Below, piece after piece: positions 1 to 5,698 of a stretch of 7,489 bases of DNA. The stretch covers positions 1 to 7,489 of the forward strand of contig JAGRNC010000116.1 in NCBI GenBank assembly GCA_020440935.1, read 5' to 3'. The stretch comes from Leptospiraceae bacterium (GTDB taxonomy: Bacteria; Spirochaetota; Leptospiria; Leptospirales; Leptonemataceae). The notes below the pieces were generated by a model, which saw only the letters and a program-made list of their open reading frames with translations, searched no databases and was not told the DNA's origin. Positions within the stretch are counted from its first letter, which is position 1; each line of letters starts with the position of its first letter. A program made the translations under genes and the position numbers.

Positions 1-115
1 CCCAGATTCTTTGATCGATCTGATCCTTATCGGCGCCGGGCTTTAATCGCTGTTCGATGAGACCTTCGAGACGGTCTTCCGATGCGCTGATAAATACAGA
101 TCTTCTAAGTGCCAT
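1..115 (-). CDS. Partial CDS (N-terminus), possible class III nucleotidyl cyclase-type protein
   Basis: Reading leftwards from an ATG at 113-115, the frame stays open for 38 codons to the window edge, so only the N-terminus is visible. The upstream in-frame stop is TAG at 173-175, and ATG 115 is the only ATG after it. The peptide begins MALRRSVFISASEDRLEGLI and continues with QRLKPGADKDQIDQRIW. The KPGAD...ID.RIW pattern resembles, from memory only, a segment just before the catalytic domain of some adenylate/guanylate cyclase proteins. The catalytic domain itself would lie outside the window, so the function is a weak inference; the reading frame is better supported. A TAAAAT hexamer at 175-180 on the minus strand could be a -10 element, but no good -35 accompanies it. 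No Shine-Dalgarno sequence precedes the ATG. Confidence 0.42.
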   Translation of the reverse strand, partial: MALRRSVFISASEDRLEGLIEQRLKPGADKDQIDQRIW

Positions 116-213
116 GCACAAGATTCGAGGGCATCCGCCAGCAACGGCAAGAGTTTTTCCCGGATAATGCTTCTATTTTAGTGCCAGTGTAGGTCGGCCA
201 TTGCCGCCAGGGT

Positions 214-1398
214 TCAATCCAGCGATACAATGTCCGCTGTACCCAGTCCGGTCTGACGATTGTATTTGAGGATGATTATTGTTTTTCCGTCAGGCGCGAT
301 GGCCACAGGAGCCGGAGACTGGACGGTCTCGGCATCAATGCTTTCCGAATAGATGGAATCTCCGTCCTCATCAAATACTTCGATGCCATCCATATCGCTT
401 AGAGCATATCGACCGCTGGAAGACATTCTAACTGTATTTTGCCGATAGTAAAAACGATGCTCTTCCATTAACCCGGCGAAATCGTCGGGCGTAGGGGGGA
501 GGTTTTCCAGCGCTTCCATCTGACCTTGCTGGATCTGCATTTTCAGTAATTTGCCATCCTGATCTTTCGCTTCCCTGGGAGTATAGCCGGTGGCAGCGAG
601 AATTGCTCCTTCTTCCTCTGGAATATTTTCAATGGCCTGCACGGCGCCCGGCGTAGCGATGCGCTTGCTGATGGTCCAGGTGTCCGTTGAATAAACAAAC
701 AATTCGCCGATCTTCCATCCTTCGGCGAATTTGCTGTACCATTTATCTATTTCGGCTTCTAACTGTTCCGCCTCGGCTCTGGACATCTGGCGATTGTAGT
801 ACTTATCTTCCACAGCCTTGGCTTTTAGCAGCGCCTCGTTATCGCGATACTGGCCACCAGAGTACAAATACTTACCATCGGCGCTAAAGCAGACCGCCGA
901 CAGGTTTCCCCAGGCATGTCCTGTGATACGCGCTACCGGCTTTCCCGTGCGAACATTCCATACGTACACAGCTTCTTCATCGCCTACGCTGGCCAGAAAC
1001 TGGCCGTCGGGAGAAAAAGCCAGCCATTCGGCGTACCCGGCGCGATGCCTGAATTGTCGTACTACTCGGCCGTTCGACGGATCCACAACTTTGACCAGAC
1101 CCGAAACATTACCTCCATCGTCGGACTCCGCTGTGGCCAGCATAGTTCCGTCCGGGGAGATGGCCAGGCCCTTGACCACCAGGTAGCTCTGCAGGGTTCG
1201 TAGCGGCTTGCCCGTGAGATCGAAGATGCGTACGGTTTTATCGGAGGCGACGGCGAATCTTTTTCCGTCCGGAAAAAAGGCCACATCGGGACGGCTATAC
1301 TTGGACGACATTAGTCCCAGATTCACTGGATCGGCGATTAACGGACTGTGGAGCAGCGCCACAAGAAGGATGCCGAAAGGGACGGATAAGAAACGCAT
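214..1398 (-). CDS. Exported WD40-like beta-propeller protein
   Basis: A 394-residue protein starting at ATG 1398; the codon before it is an in-frame TTG, so a start at 1401 is also possible. The N-terminus is a typical signal peptide: basic MRF, a hydrophobic core through LLVALL, and a probable cleavage after ...SPLIA near residue 23, with no lipobox cysteine. The mature protein should therefore be periplasmic or otherwise exported. WD40-type units recur as FFPDGKRFAVAS (about 42-53), ISPDGTMLATA (about 80-90), FSPDGQFLASVG plus VYVWNVRTGKPV (about 128-156) and FSADGKYLYSGG (about 171-182), then a late IAPDGKTI near 367. Two charged, probably helical insertions interrupt the later blades, at about 184-230 and 272-320. 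Such propellers are binding scaffolds and no catalytic residues are apparent. The ligand is unknown. The gene is divergent from a small membrane protein gene, with a repeat-rich gap between them. No Shine-Dalgarno sequence is seen. Confidence 0.85.
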   Translation of the reverse strand: MRFLSVPFGILLVALLHSPLIADPVNLGLMSSKYSRPDVAFFPDGKRFAVASDKTVRIFDLTGKPLRTLQSYLVVKGLAISPDGTMLATAESDDGGNVSGLVKVVDPSNGRVVRQFRHRAGYAEWLAFSPDGQFLASVGDEEAVYVWNVRTGKPVARITGHAWGNLSAVCFSADGKYLYSGGQYRDNEALLKAKAVEDKYYNRQMSRAEAEQLEAEIDKWYSKFAEGWKIGELFVYSTDTWTISKRIATPGAVQAIENIPEEEGAILAATGYTPREAKDQDGKLLKMQIQQGQMEALENLPPTPDDFAGLMEEHRFYYRQNTVRMSSSGRYALSDMDGIEVFDEDGDSIYSESIDAETVQSPAPVAIAPDGKTIIILKYNRQTGLGTADIVSLD

Positions 1399-1448
1399 CA
1401 AGCATTGGACGCAACGGTCGGCGGCTGTGGCTAGAGTTTTTCCTGGGA

Positions 1449-1491
1449 GGCATTCTGGGTTTTACCGGCCCATAAAACCGGCATTCTGGGT
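1449..1491. repeat. Phased 12-bp direct repeats flanking a palindrome, possible operator
   Basis: GGCATTCTGGGT occurs exactly twice, at 1449-1460 and 1480-1491, 31 bp apart start to start. Between them, and overlapping the end of the first copy, is an inverted repeat: GGTTTTA (1458-1464) and TAAAACC (1473-1479) around an 8-nt centre. The block sits between two divergently transcribed genes and about 20 bp upstream of a sigma70-like -35 hexamer. A 31-bp period is close to three helical turns, so both copies face the same side of the DNA. An operator function is inferred from position and spacing only. Confidence 0.5.
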
Positions 1492-1511
1492 GCGATGCGG
1501 GGCCTTGATAC

Positions 1512-1540
1512 TTGACAGCCCTTTTCCTGGACAGTACCCT
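1512..1540 (+). promoter_or_regulatory. Sigma70-like promoter for the small membrane protein gene
   Basis: A perfect -35 TTGACA (1512-1517) is followed after 17 bp by TACCCT (1535-1540), which keeps the three most conserved -10 positions (TA...T). A better-matching TATAGT lies at 1540-1545 but with a 22-bp spacer. Initiation would fall near 1547, about 10 nt before the ATG at 1557, giving a very short leader. Confidence 0.5.
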
Positions 1541-1556
1541 ATAGTTGGGGGTACGT

Positions 1557-1958
1557 ATGAAAACTGCAATTGTCGCACTAGGTTTGCTGGGCTCGCTTGC
1601 TTGCTTTACGATGGGCTTCAAGTGGCTGGTGGACTACAACCATTATCAGGGCCGCATCGAAGTGGCGCAGGAAATGAGCGCCACATCCGCTCATCGCAGC
1701 ATCCTTGAGCCGTCCAATCTGGAGGATCAACGAAGGGCATCCTTTATGCTCTATGCGGTGGGAATCCTTGCACTCGTTTCCTCGGCGCTGCTCCATTTCA
1801 CCGGACCCAGGACCACCGGAGTAATACTGGGAGTCAGTGTACTGCTACCGTTTCTGTTTACATGGAAGACCTTGCTTGCAACATTTTTGTTTGTGATTGC
1901 TGGGGCACTGGCACTGACGACGCGCACCGTAAAAGCAGCGCCAGCTGCGCAAACGTAA
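1557..1958 (+). CDS. Small four-helix integral membrane protein, unknown function
   Basis: A 133-residue protein beginning MKTAIVALGLLGSL. ATG 1557 is preferred because a G-rich GGGGG (1547-1551) precedes it at a usable distance and the perfect -35 lies just upstream; an in-frame TTG at 1545 would add four residues. Hydrophobic segments lie at about 3-22, 63-84, 91-107 and 109-128, consistent with four transmembrane helices. The polar stretch at about 24-62, between helices 1 and 2, is rich in Glu, Gln and Arg. The C-terminus ends in a short Ala-rich tail after TTRTVK. I do not recognise the family, and no catalytic motif is visible. A Cys at residue 16 does not fit a standard lipobox. The gene is monocistronic by context: the WD40 gene diverges upstream and the thioesterase gene converges downstream. 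Confidence 0.72.
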   Translation: MKTAIVALGLLGSLACFTMGFKWLVDYNHYQGRIEVAQEMSATSAHRSILEPSNLEDQRRASFMLYAVGILALVSSALLHFTGPRTTGVILGVSVLLPFLFTWKTLLATFLFVIAGALALTTRTVKAAPAAQT

Positions 1959-2145
1959 TCGCCCGGAAGCGGCGCTACAGAATAGGTTCATTGCAGAATG
2001 GCCTGAAGGGAATCGGTTGCGGGTTCCCATGTTAGATTCCTCGGTCTCGGCTGGAGGAAAGATAAATTAGTCAATTGTTTAGGGAGTTTTCTTGATTCCG
2101 GGGTCTTAGTTCTGTTCCACGGCAGGGGTCATAATTGAACCAGGT
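1959..2145. other. Convergent intergenic gap with two weak hairpins
   Basis: This 187-bp gap lies between the 3' ends of the membrane protein gene and the thioesterase gene. Two inverted repeats are visible. GGGAATC (2008-2014) pairs with GGTTCCC (2022-2028) with one G-T wobble, and TTCCTC (2037-2042) pairs with GAGGAA (2054-2059). Neither is followed by a clear T-run on either strand, so they are at best weak terminator candidates. I see no gene or convincing promoter here. Confidence 0.3.
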
Positions 2146-2736
2146 CTACCCCCGCCGTTCGCCGGTGGCTGTCTTTCGAATCCGGCGCCGAATCTCCTTG
2201 GCGCGTTTTCGGTTTGCTTCCAGAAGCGCCCTAATGCGATCGCTTTCCTCGTCGGAAAACCGCGAAGCAAACATTCGTCGCATTAACCGATCCGGCAAAA
2301 CGTACCAGGATGCGCTGGAGCTTACATAGATCTCTTCTGCGGCATTGTAAATTACCGCCCGCGTATACAATCGGCGCTTCCGGACGGCGGTGAGCCATGC
2401 TCGCACCTGGAATGGTTCGGTAAGCGGTGTTGCCTTGTGGTAATTCATGTGAAGCTTTTCGGTCATAACCGAATGCCCCACATGGAAGCAAAGCACTCCC
2501 TGAGCTTCATCCATAATGCTCGCCAATACTCCGCCATGCACGTAACCAGGGGCCCCTTCGGCGGTGGACTCCGGAGAGTATTGAAATCGAACCTCTCCGT
2601 GCTCTAAATCAAATCGAAAATCTGCATGCAATCCCTTTGGATTGTCCGGACCGCATCCAAAGCAATTTGGATGATGCCAGTCGCGCCCGGTCATGCTTGG
2701 CGGAACATGTAACATGGATGGATTTTCAGAATGCAT
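2146..2736 (-). CDS. PaaI/4HBT-type hotdog-fold thioesterase
   Basis: A 196-residue protein from ATG 2736. ATGs at 2715 and 2694 are also in frame. An upstream TTG at 2772 is less likely because it lies in the loop of a perfect inverted repeat. The sequence has the signature of hotdog-fold acyl-CoA thioesterases: an N-terminal NCFGCG then NPKGL (about 24-36), and the HGG motif followed by VLASIMDEA (about 67-78), where the Asp/Glu pair sits at the usual catalytic acid position on the central helix. MNYHKATPL (about 97-105) then A.V...RLYTRAVIYN (about 117-131) match the later beta strands. Members hydrolyse acyl-CoA or related thioesters in the cytoplasm; the substrate here cannot be read from sequence. 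The last 35 or so residues are a strongly basic helical extension (RKRAKEIRRRIRK), longer than the hotdog core needs. No Shine-Dalgarno sequence precedes any candidate start. Confidence 0.88.
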   Translation of the reverse strand: MHSENPSMLHVPPSMTGRDWHHPNCFGCGPDNPKGLHADFRFDLEHGEVRFQYSPESTAEGAPGYVHGGVLASIMDEAQGVLCFHVGHSVMTEKLHMNYHKATPLTEPFQVRAWLTAVRKRRLYTRAVIYNAAEEIYVSSSASWYVLPDRLMRRMFASRFSDEESDRIRALLEANRKRAKEIRRRIRKTATGERRG

Positions 2737-2758
2737 ACATTGCCAGAAAAGAAGGCCG

Positions 2759-2806
2759 GTGATCCGGGTCAAGAGTACCGTCCGTCGGCGCAGTGCCCCG
2801 GATCAC
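2759..2806. repeat. Perfect 10-bp inverted repeat in the thioesterase-gyrA divergent region
   Basis: GTGATCCGGG (2759-2768) and CCCGGATCAC (2797-2806) are exact reverse complements separated by 28 nt. The element lies between the two divergent genes, in the probable leader of the thioesterase mRNA and upstream of the gyrA terminator-like hairpin. It could be an RNA stem or a DNA operator; the sequence does not decide. Confidence 0.55.
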
Positions 2807-2828
2807 TCCCGCTCCCCTGAAAAAGCCG

Positions 2829-2835
2829 GATAATA
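2829..2835. promoter_or_regulatory. Overlapping back-to-back -10-like hexamers
   Basis: On the plus strand GATAAT (2829-2834) matches TATAAT at 5 of 6 positions. On the minus strand the overlapping bases 2830-2835 read TATTAT, also 5 of 6. They could serve gyrA and the thioesterase respectively. No convincing -35 hexamer is seen at 16-18 bp on either side, so the call rests on the -10 elements and position alone. Confidence 0.3.
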
Positions 2836-2839
2836 CGCC

Positions 2840-2865
2840 AAAACCCCGAAGTTTGGGGGTTTTTT
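2840..2865 (+). terminator. Intrinsic-terminator-like hairpin upstream of gyrA, possible attenuator
   Basis: AAAACCCC (2840-2847) pairs perfectly with GGGGTTTT (2856-2863) around an 8-nt loop, and the T-run continues to 2865, the form of a rho-independent terminator on the plus strand. The minus-strand version is poorer because only four T residues follow the stem. No plus-strand gene ends here: the genes on either side point away from each other. It therefore either attenuates gyrA transcription, ends a short RNA from about 2740-2830, or blocks antisense read-through into gyrA. Confidence 0.6.
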
Positions 2866-2870
2866 GTCGC

Positions 2871-2939
2871 ATGAATCAATCCGGCCAGGAGGGAATCTTG
2901 TTTACTTGAGGGCCACTCAAGCGAATTCTGAACCTGCTT
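2871..2939 (+). promoter_or_regulatory. gyrA leader: 12-codon upstream ORF, orphan Shine-Dalgarno, hairpin
   Basis: ATG 2871 opens a 12-codon frame (MNQSGQEGILFT) ending at TGA 2907-2909, in the same frame as gyrA. Inside it lies AGGAGGG (2887-2893), the best Shine-Dalgarno sequence in the window, but no ATG follows at a normal distance and gyrA's ATG is 46 nt further on. CTTGAG (2905-2910) and CTCAAG (2916-2921) form a perfect 6-bp stem straddling the small ORF's stop codon. A structured leader is plausible; translation of the small ORF is not shown. Confidence 0.3.
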
Positions 2940-5591
2940 ATGGCGAAAAAGAAGTCCTCGAAATCATCAAAAAAGGCAGCGCCCAAGGGCGCGCCAAAGG
3001 GCGCCAAAAAGAGCCCCGCCAAGAAAGAATCGGCAAAATCGGAAGGCAAATCCACCTCCGGTCTAAAGCCTACGGCGGGCAAAAAGCCCAGGTCCACCAG
3101 CGGCACAATCATTGAAACGGAAACTCCTGTAATCGAGCGGATCGATATTGCATCGGCGTTGCAGAAAGGGCTTCGCACGGTGAACGTCTCCATCGATAAT
3201 CAGATGAAAGAGGCCTATCTGGATTATGCCATGAGCGTAATCGTGGGTAGGGCCCTGCCGGACGTGCGCGATGGACTCAAACCAGTGCATCGCCGAATTC
3301 TCTATGCAATGCATGAGCGGGCCTGGCGTCACGATCGTCCATTTGTAAAATCCGCAAAGGTGGTGGGCGAGGTAATCGGTAACTACCATCCCCATGGCGA
3401 CTCAGCAGCCTACGATACCATGGTTCGCATGGCTCAGAATTTTGTGATGCGAGTGCCCCTGGTGGAAGGCCAGGGTAACTTTGGATCTGTGGATGGCGAT
3501 AACCCTGCGGCCTACCGTTATACGGAGGCCAGGCTTACGCGCGCGGCCGAAGAACTGCTCAAAGATATCGACAAGAACACCGTCGACTTCCTACCGAACT
3601 TTGACGATACCAAGCAAGAGCCCAGAGTACTGCCGGCGGCTATCCCCAATCTATTGATCAACGGCTCCAGCGGGATCGCGGTGGGAATGGCAACGAACAT
3701 TCCTCCGCATAATCCCACCGAAGTGATGGATGCCTGCCTGGCGCTCATTCAGAATCCGGAATTGAGCGCGACCCAGCTAATGAAATACGTGCCTGCGCCG
3801 GATTTTCCCACCGGCGGCATCATAATTGGCGGCGAAGGCTTAAAGTCGGCCTACACGACCGGGCGCGGATCGTTTCGCATTCGTGCTAGAGTCGATGTGG
3901 AGGAAGGCAAGAAAGGTCGCGATACCATCGTCATTACGGAGATTCCCTACCAGGTTAACAAAAAGAACCTTCTGGAAAAGATCGGCGATCTGGTTAGCAA
4001 CAAAGTGATCGAAGGCATCGCCGACATCAAAGACCTGTCCGATCGTCACGGCATTCGCGTAGAGATTGAACTAAAGAAAGATGCCATCAGCCAGATTGTG
4101 CTGAATCAGTTGTTCAAACAAACGCAGCTTCAGGTTAGCTACGGAATCATTTTTCTGGCTCTGGTCGAAGGCCAGCCGCGCATTCTCAATCTCAAAGAGA
4201 TTCTGGCGCATTACATCCAGCACCGAAAGGAAGTGATCGTCCGAAGAACCCAGTACGAACTGGATCAGGCGGAAAAAAGGGCTCACATTCTGGAAGGCCT
4301 GAAGATTGCCCTGGACTTTATTGATGAAGTTATCAAGATCATTCGAGGATCCAAAACCGTCGACGAAGCTCGGCAGAAACTAATTAAGCGATTCAAGCTT
4401 ACAGAAATTCAAGCCAATGCAATCCTCGATATGCGATTGCAGAAGCTCACTTCTCTAGAATCCGAAAAGATCATCGAAGAGCTGAATCAGCTTAAAGAAA
4501 AGATCAAAGATTTCAAAGACATTCTCAAGAGCGAGAAGCGCCAGTACACCATCGTATCCGACGAACTGGGCGAAATGAAAACCGCTTACGGTTCAAAGCG
4601 AACCACGGAAGTGGATACCAGCAGCGTGGACTCGCTGAGCTTTGATGTAACGGACCTGATTCCCGACGAAGATGTGGTTATCACACTTACCGAAGATGGA
4701 TTCATCAAGCGAATGGGTGTGGATTCGTTCCGTCGTCAGAAGCGCGGCGGTCGTGGGGTTCGTGGAGGATCTGCGAAACGCGAAGATATTATCCGTTTGA
4801 TGCGATTGGGTTCCACCCATGACACCTTGCTTCTATTTTCTAACAAAGGCAAGATATTTGGCATTAAGGTTCTGGAGCTTCCGGAAGCGAGCCGCGAAGC
4901 CAGGGGAAAATCGGTGAAGGCTCTGCTCAACCTGGCCCAGGAAGAGAAGATTACGGCCATGACCGCGGTTAAGGAATTTACCGAGAACCAGGCCATTGTT
5001 ATGATCAGCCGCGAAGGCATCTTGAAGAAAAGTAACCTCGATATCTTTGAGAATGCACGAAAAGGCGGAATCATTGCCATTAATCTGCGCAAAGAAGACG
5101 AGCTTATCAATGTTTGTCTGGTGAATCCCGACGACGATGTAATCATTGGAAGCCGGGACGGTCTGGCGCTTCGCACAAATCTAGCGCGCATGCGCAGTCA
5201 GGGACGTAGCGCGGCCGGCATTATTGGCATGCGCCTGGACAAAGACGATTCAATCGTTGGTATGGACGTAGTCCGGAAGAACTCATCGCTCTTTGTGGTA
5301 TCCGCCAAAGGCTTTGGAAAACGAATGGCCTTCAATAACTTCCCGTCCAAAGGGCGCGGCGGCAAGGGCATCACGTATATGAAGGTTGCCGATAAGAACG
5401 GACCGGCTGTCTCCCTGTGCACCCTGGGTGATAACGACGATGTGTTGATTATTGGCGAAAGCGGCTATACCATTCGTCTGGCGGCCAAGGAAATCTCCAC
5501 CATAGGCAGAAACACCGTCGGAGTGCGACTGGTTCAGTTGAACGAAACCGACACCGTACGAGATGTAGCAATCCTGGCCACCGACGTCTGA
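2940..5591 (+). CDS. gyrA: DNA gyrase subunit A with basic N-terminal extension
   Basis: An 883-residue A subunit of the type II topoisomerase that introduces negative supercoils, acting with GyrB as an A2B2 complex; gyrB is not in the window. The catalytic tyrosine is Tyr194 in YRYTEARL, with Arg193 beside it. The quinolone-determining HPHGDSAAYD (150-159) keeps Ser and Asp at the positions of E. coli Ser83 and Asp87, so no common resistance change is present. The breakage-reunion core runs about 85-560. A six-bladed C-terminal domain (about 570-880) carries the gyrase-type box QKRGGRG (600-606), favouring gyrase over topoisomerase IV. Residues 1-72 are extra relative to E. coli GyrA: a Lys/Ala/Ser/Pro/Gly-rich, histone H1-like tail. 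An in-frame TGA at 2907 bounds the frame and ATG 2940 is the only ATG before the tail, though without a close Shine-Dalgarno sequence. GTG at codon 81 could give a tail-less form. Confidence 0.97.
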   Translation: MAKKKSSKSSKKAAPKGAPKGAKKSPAKKESAKSEGKSTSGLKPTAGKKPRSTSGTIIETETPVIERIDIASALQKGLRTVNVSIDNQMKEAYLDYAMSVIVGRALPDVRDGLKPVHRRILYAMHERAWRHDRPFVKSAKVVGEVIGNYHPHGDSAAYDTMVRMAQNFVMRVPLVEGQGNFGSVDGDNPAAYRYTEARLTRAAEELLKDIDKNTVDFLPNFDDTKQEPRVLPAAIPNLLINGSSGIAVGMATNIPPHNPTEVMDACLALIQNPELSATQLMKYVPAPDFPTGGIIIGGEGLKSAYTTGRGSFRIRARVDVEEGKKGRDTIVITEIPYQVNKKNLLEKIGDLVSNKVIEGIADIKDLSDRHGIRVEIELKKDAISQIVLNQLFKQTQLQVSYGIIFLALVEGQPRILNLKEILAHYIQHRKEVIVRRTQYELDQAEKRAHILEGLKIALDFIDEVIKIIRGSKTVDEARQKLIKRFKLTEIQANAILDMRLQKLTSLESEKIIEELNQLKEKIKDFKDILKSEKRQYTIVSDELGEMKTAYGSKRTTEVDTSSVDSLSFDVTDLIPDEDVVITLTEDGFIKRMGVDSFRRQKRGGRGVRGGSAKREDIIRLMRLGSTHDTLLLFSNKGKIFGIKVLELPEASREARGKSVKALLNLAQEEKITAMTAVKEFTENQAIVMISREGILKKSNLDIFENARKGGIIAINLRKEDELINVCLVNPDDDVIIGSRDGLALRTNLARMRSQGRSAAGIIGMRLDKDDSIVGMDVVRKNSSLFVVSAKGFGKRMAFNNFPSKGRGGKGITYMKVADKNGPAVSLCTLGDNDDVLIIGESGYTIRLAAKEISTIGRNTVGVRLVQLNETDTVRDVAILATDV
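2969..2975 (+). other. A-AAA-AAG slippery heptamer in gyrA codons 10-12
   Basis: Six A residues and a G are phased as X XXY YYZ in the gyrA frame (tcA AAA AAG), the arrangement used for -1 frameshifting in E. coli dnaX. GC-rich stems follow: GCGCC (2979-2983) with GGCGC (2988-2992), or that second arm with GCGCC (3001-3005). A -1 shift would end at TGA 3113-3115, giving a basic peptide of about 58 residues. Lysine-rich tails produce such heptamers by chance, so function is uncertain. Confidence 0.22.
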
Positions 5592-5604
5592 TTGCACTGA
5601 ATAC

Positions 5605-5634
5605 GGATATCCAGCATTGGGGTATCCAGTAATG
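5605..5634. repeat. Imperfect 15-bp tandem repeat after gyrA
   Basis: GGATATCCAGCATTG (5605-5619) is followed directly by GGGTATCCAGTAATG (5620-5634), identical at 12 of 15 positions. It begins 14 bp after the gyrA stop codon and runs up to the strong GC hairpin. It looks like a local duplication; no function is evident. Confidence 0.5.
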
Positions 5635-5636
5635 TT

Positions 5637-5663
5637 CTGCCGGGGCCGTTGCGGCCGCGGCAG
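5637..5663 (+). terminator. Strong GC hairpin downstream of gyrA, probable 3'-end structure
   Basis: CTGCCG (5637-5642) pairs with CGGCAG (5658-5663) and GGCCG (5644-5648) with CGGCC (5652-5656), with one G-G mismatch and a 3-nt TTG loop: eleven pairs, nearly all GC. It lies 45 bp after the gyrA stop. No T-run follows immediately (the sequence goes on as GCATTCCCTTTCT), so it is not a textbook intrinsic terminator. It may stabilise the mRNA 3' end or work with Rho. A GCGGCCGC octamer lies in the loop and descending arm. Confidence 0.5.
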
Positions 5664-5698
5664 GCATTCCCTTTCTGGCAAAAAAGCTTGTAACCAGG

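Noticed and set aside
1557..1607. Lipoprotein signal with Cys16 in the small membrane protein
   Set aside because: The residues before the Cys read GSLA, with no Leu/Val/Ile at -3, and the segment continues as a hydrophobic helix.
1208..1708. Plus-strand open frame of 166 codons
   Set aside because: It runs antisense through the WD40 gene's signal-peptide end and into the membrane protein gene in another frame. Its translation is low-complexity Arg/Pro/Gly with no domain.
1931..1948. Minus-strand terminator inside the 3' end of the membrane protein gene (GCAGC/GCTGC then TTTT)
   Set aside because: The stem is only 5 bp and overlaps coding sequence; it is too weak to call.
2737..2772. Extended thioesterase start at TTG 2772
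   Set aside because: It would add residues MTRITGLLFWQC unlike family N-termini and place the start inside the 2759-2806 inverted repeat. ATG 2736 or later suffices.
2864..3115. 83-codon plus-strand frame overlapping the gyrA start, with TTG 2906 placed 12 nt after AGGAGGG
   Set aside because: Not called as a gene: most of it is the -1 frame of the gyrA tail and it has no ATG. It is kept only as the possible frameshift product.
4736..5191. Minus-strand open frame of 151 codons inside gyrA
   Set aside because: It is a shadow of the gyrA C-terminal domain coding sequence, with Arg/Ser/Pro-rich composition typical of antisense frames.
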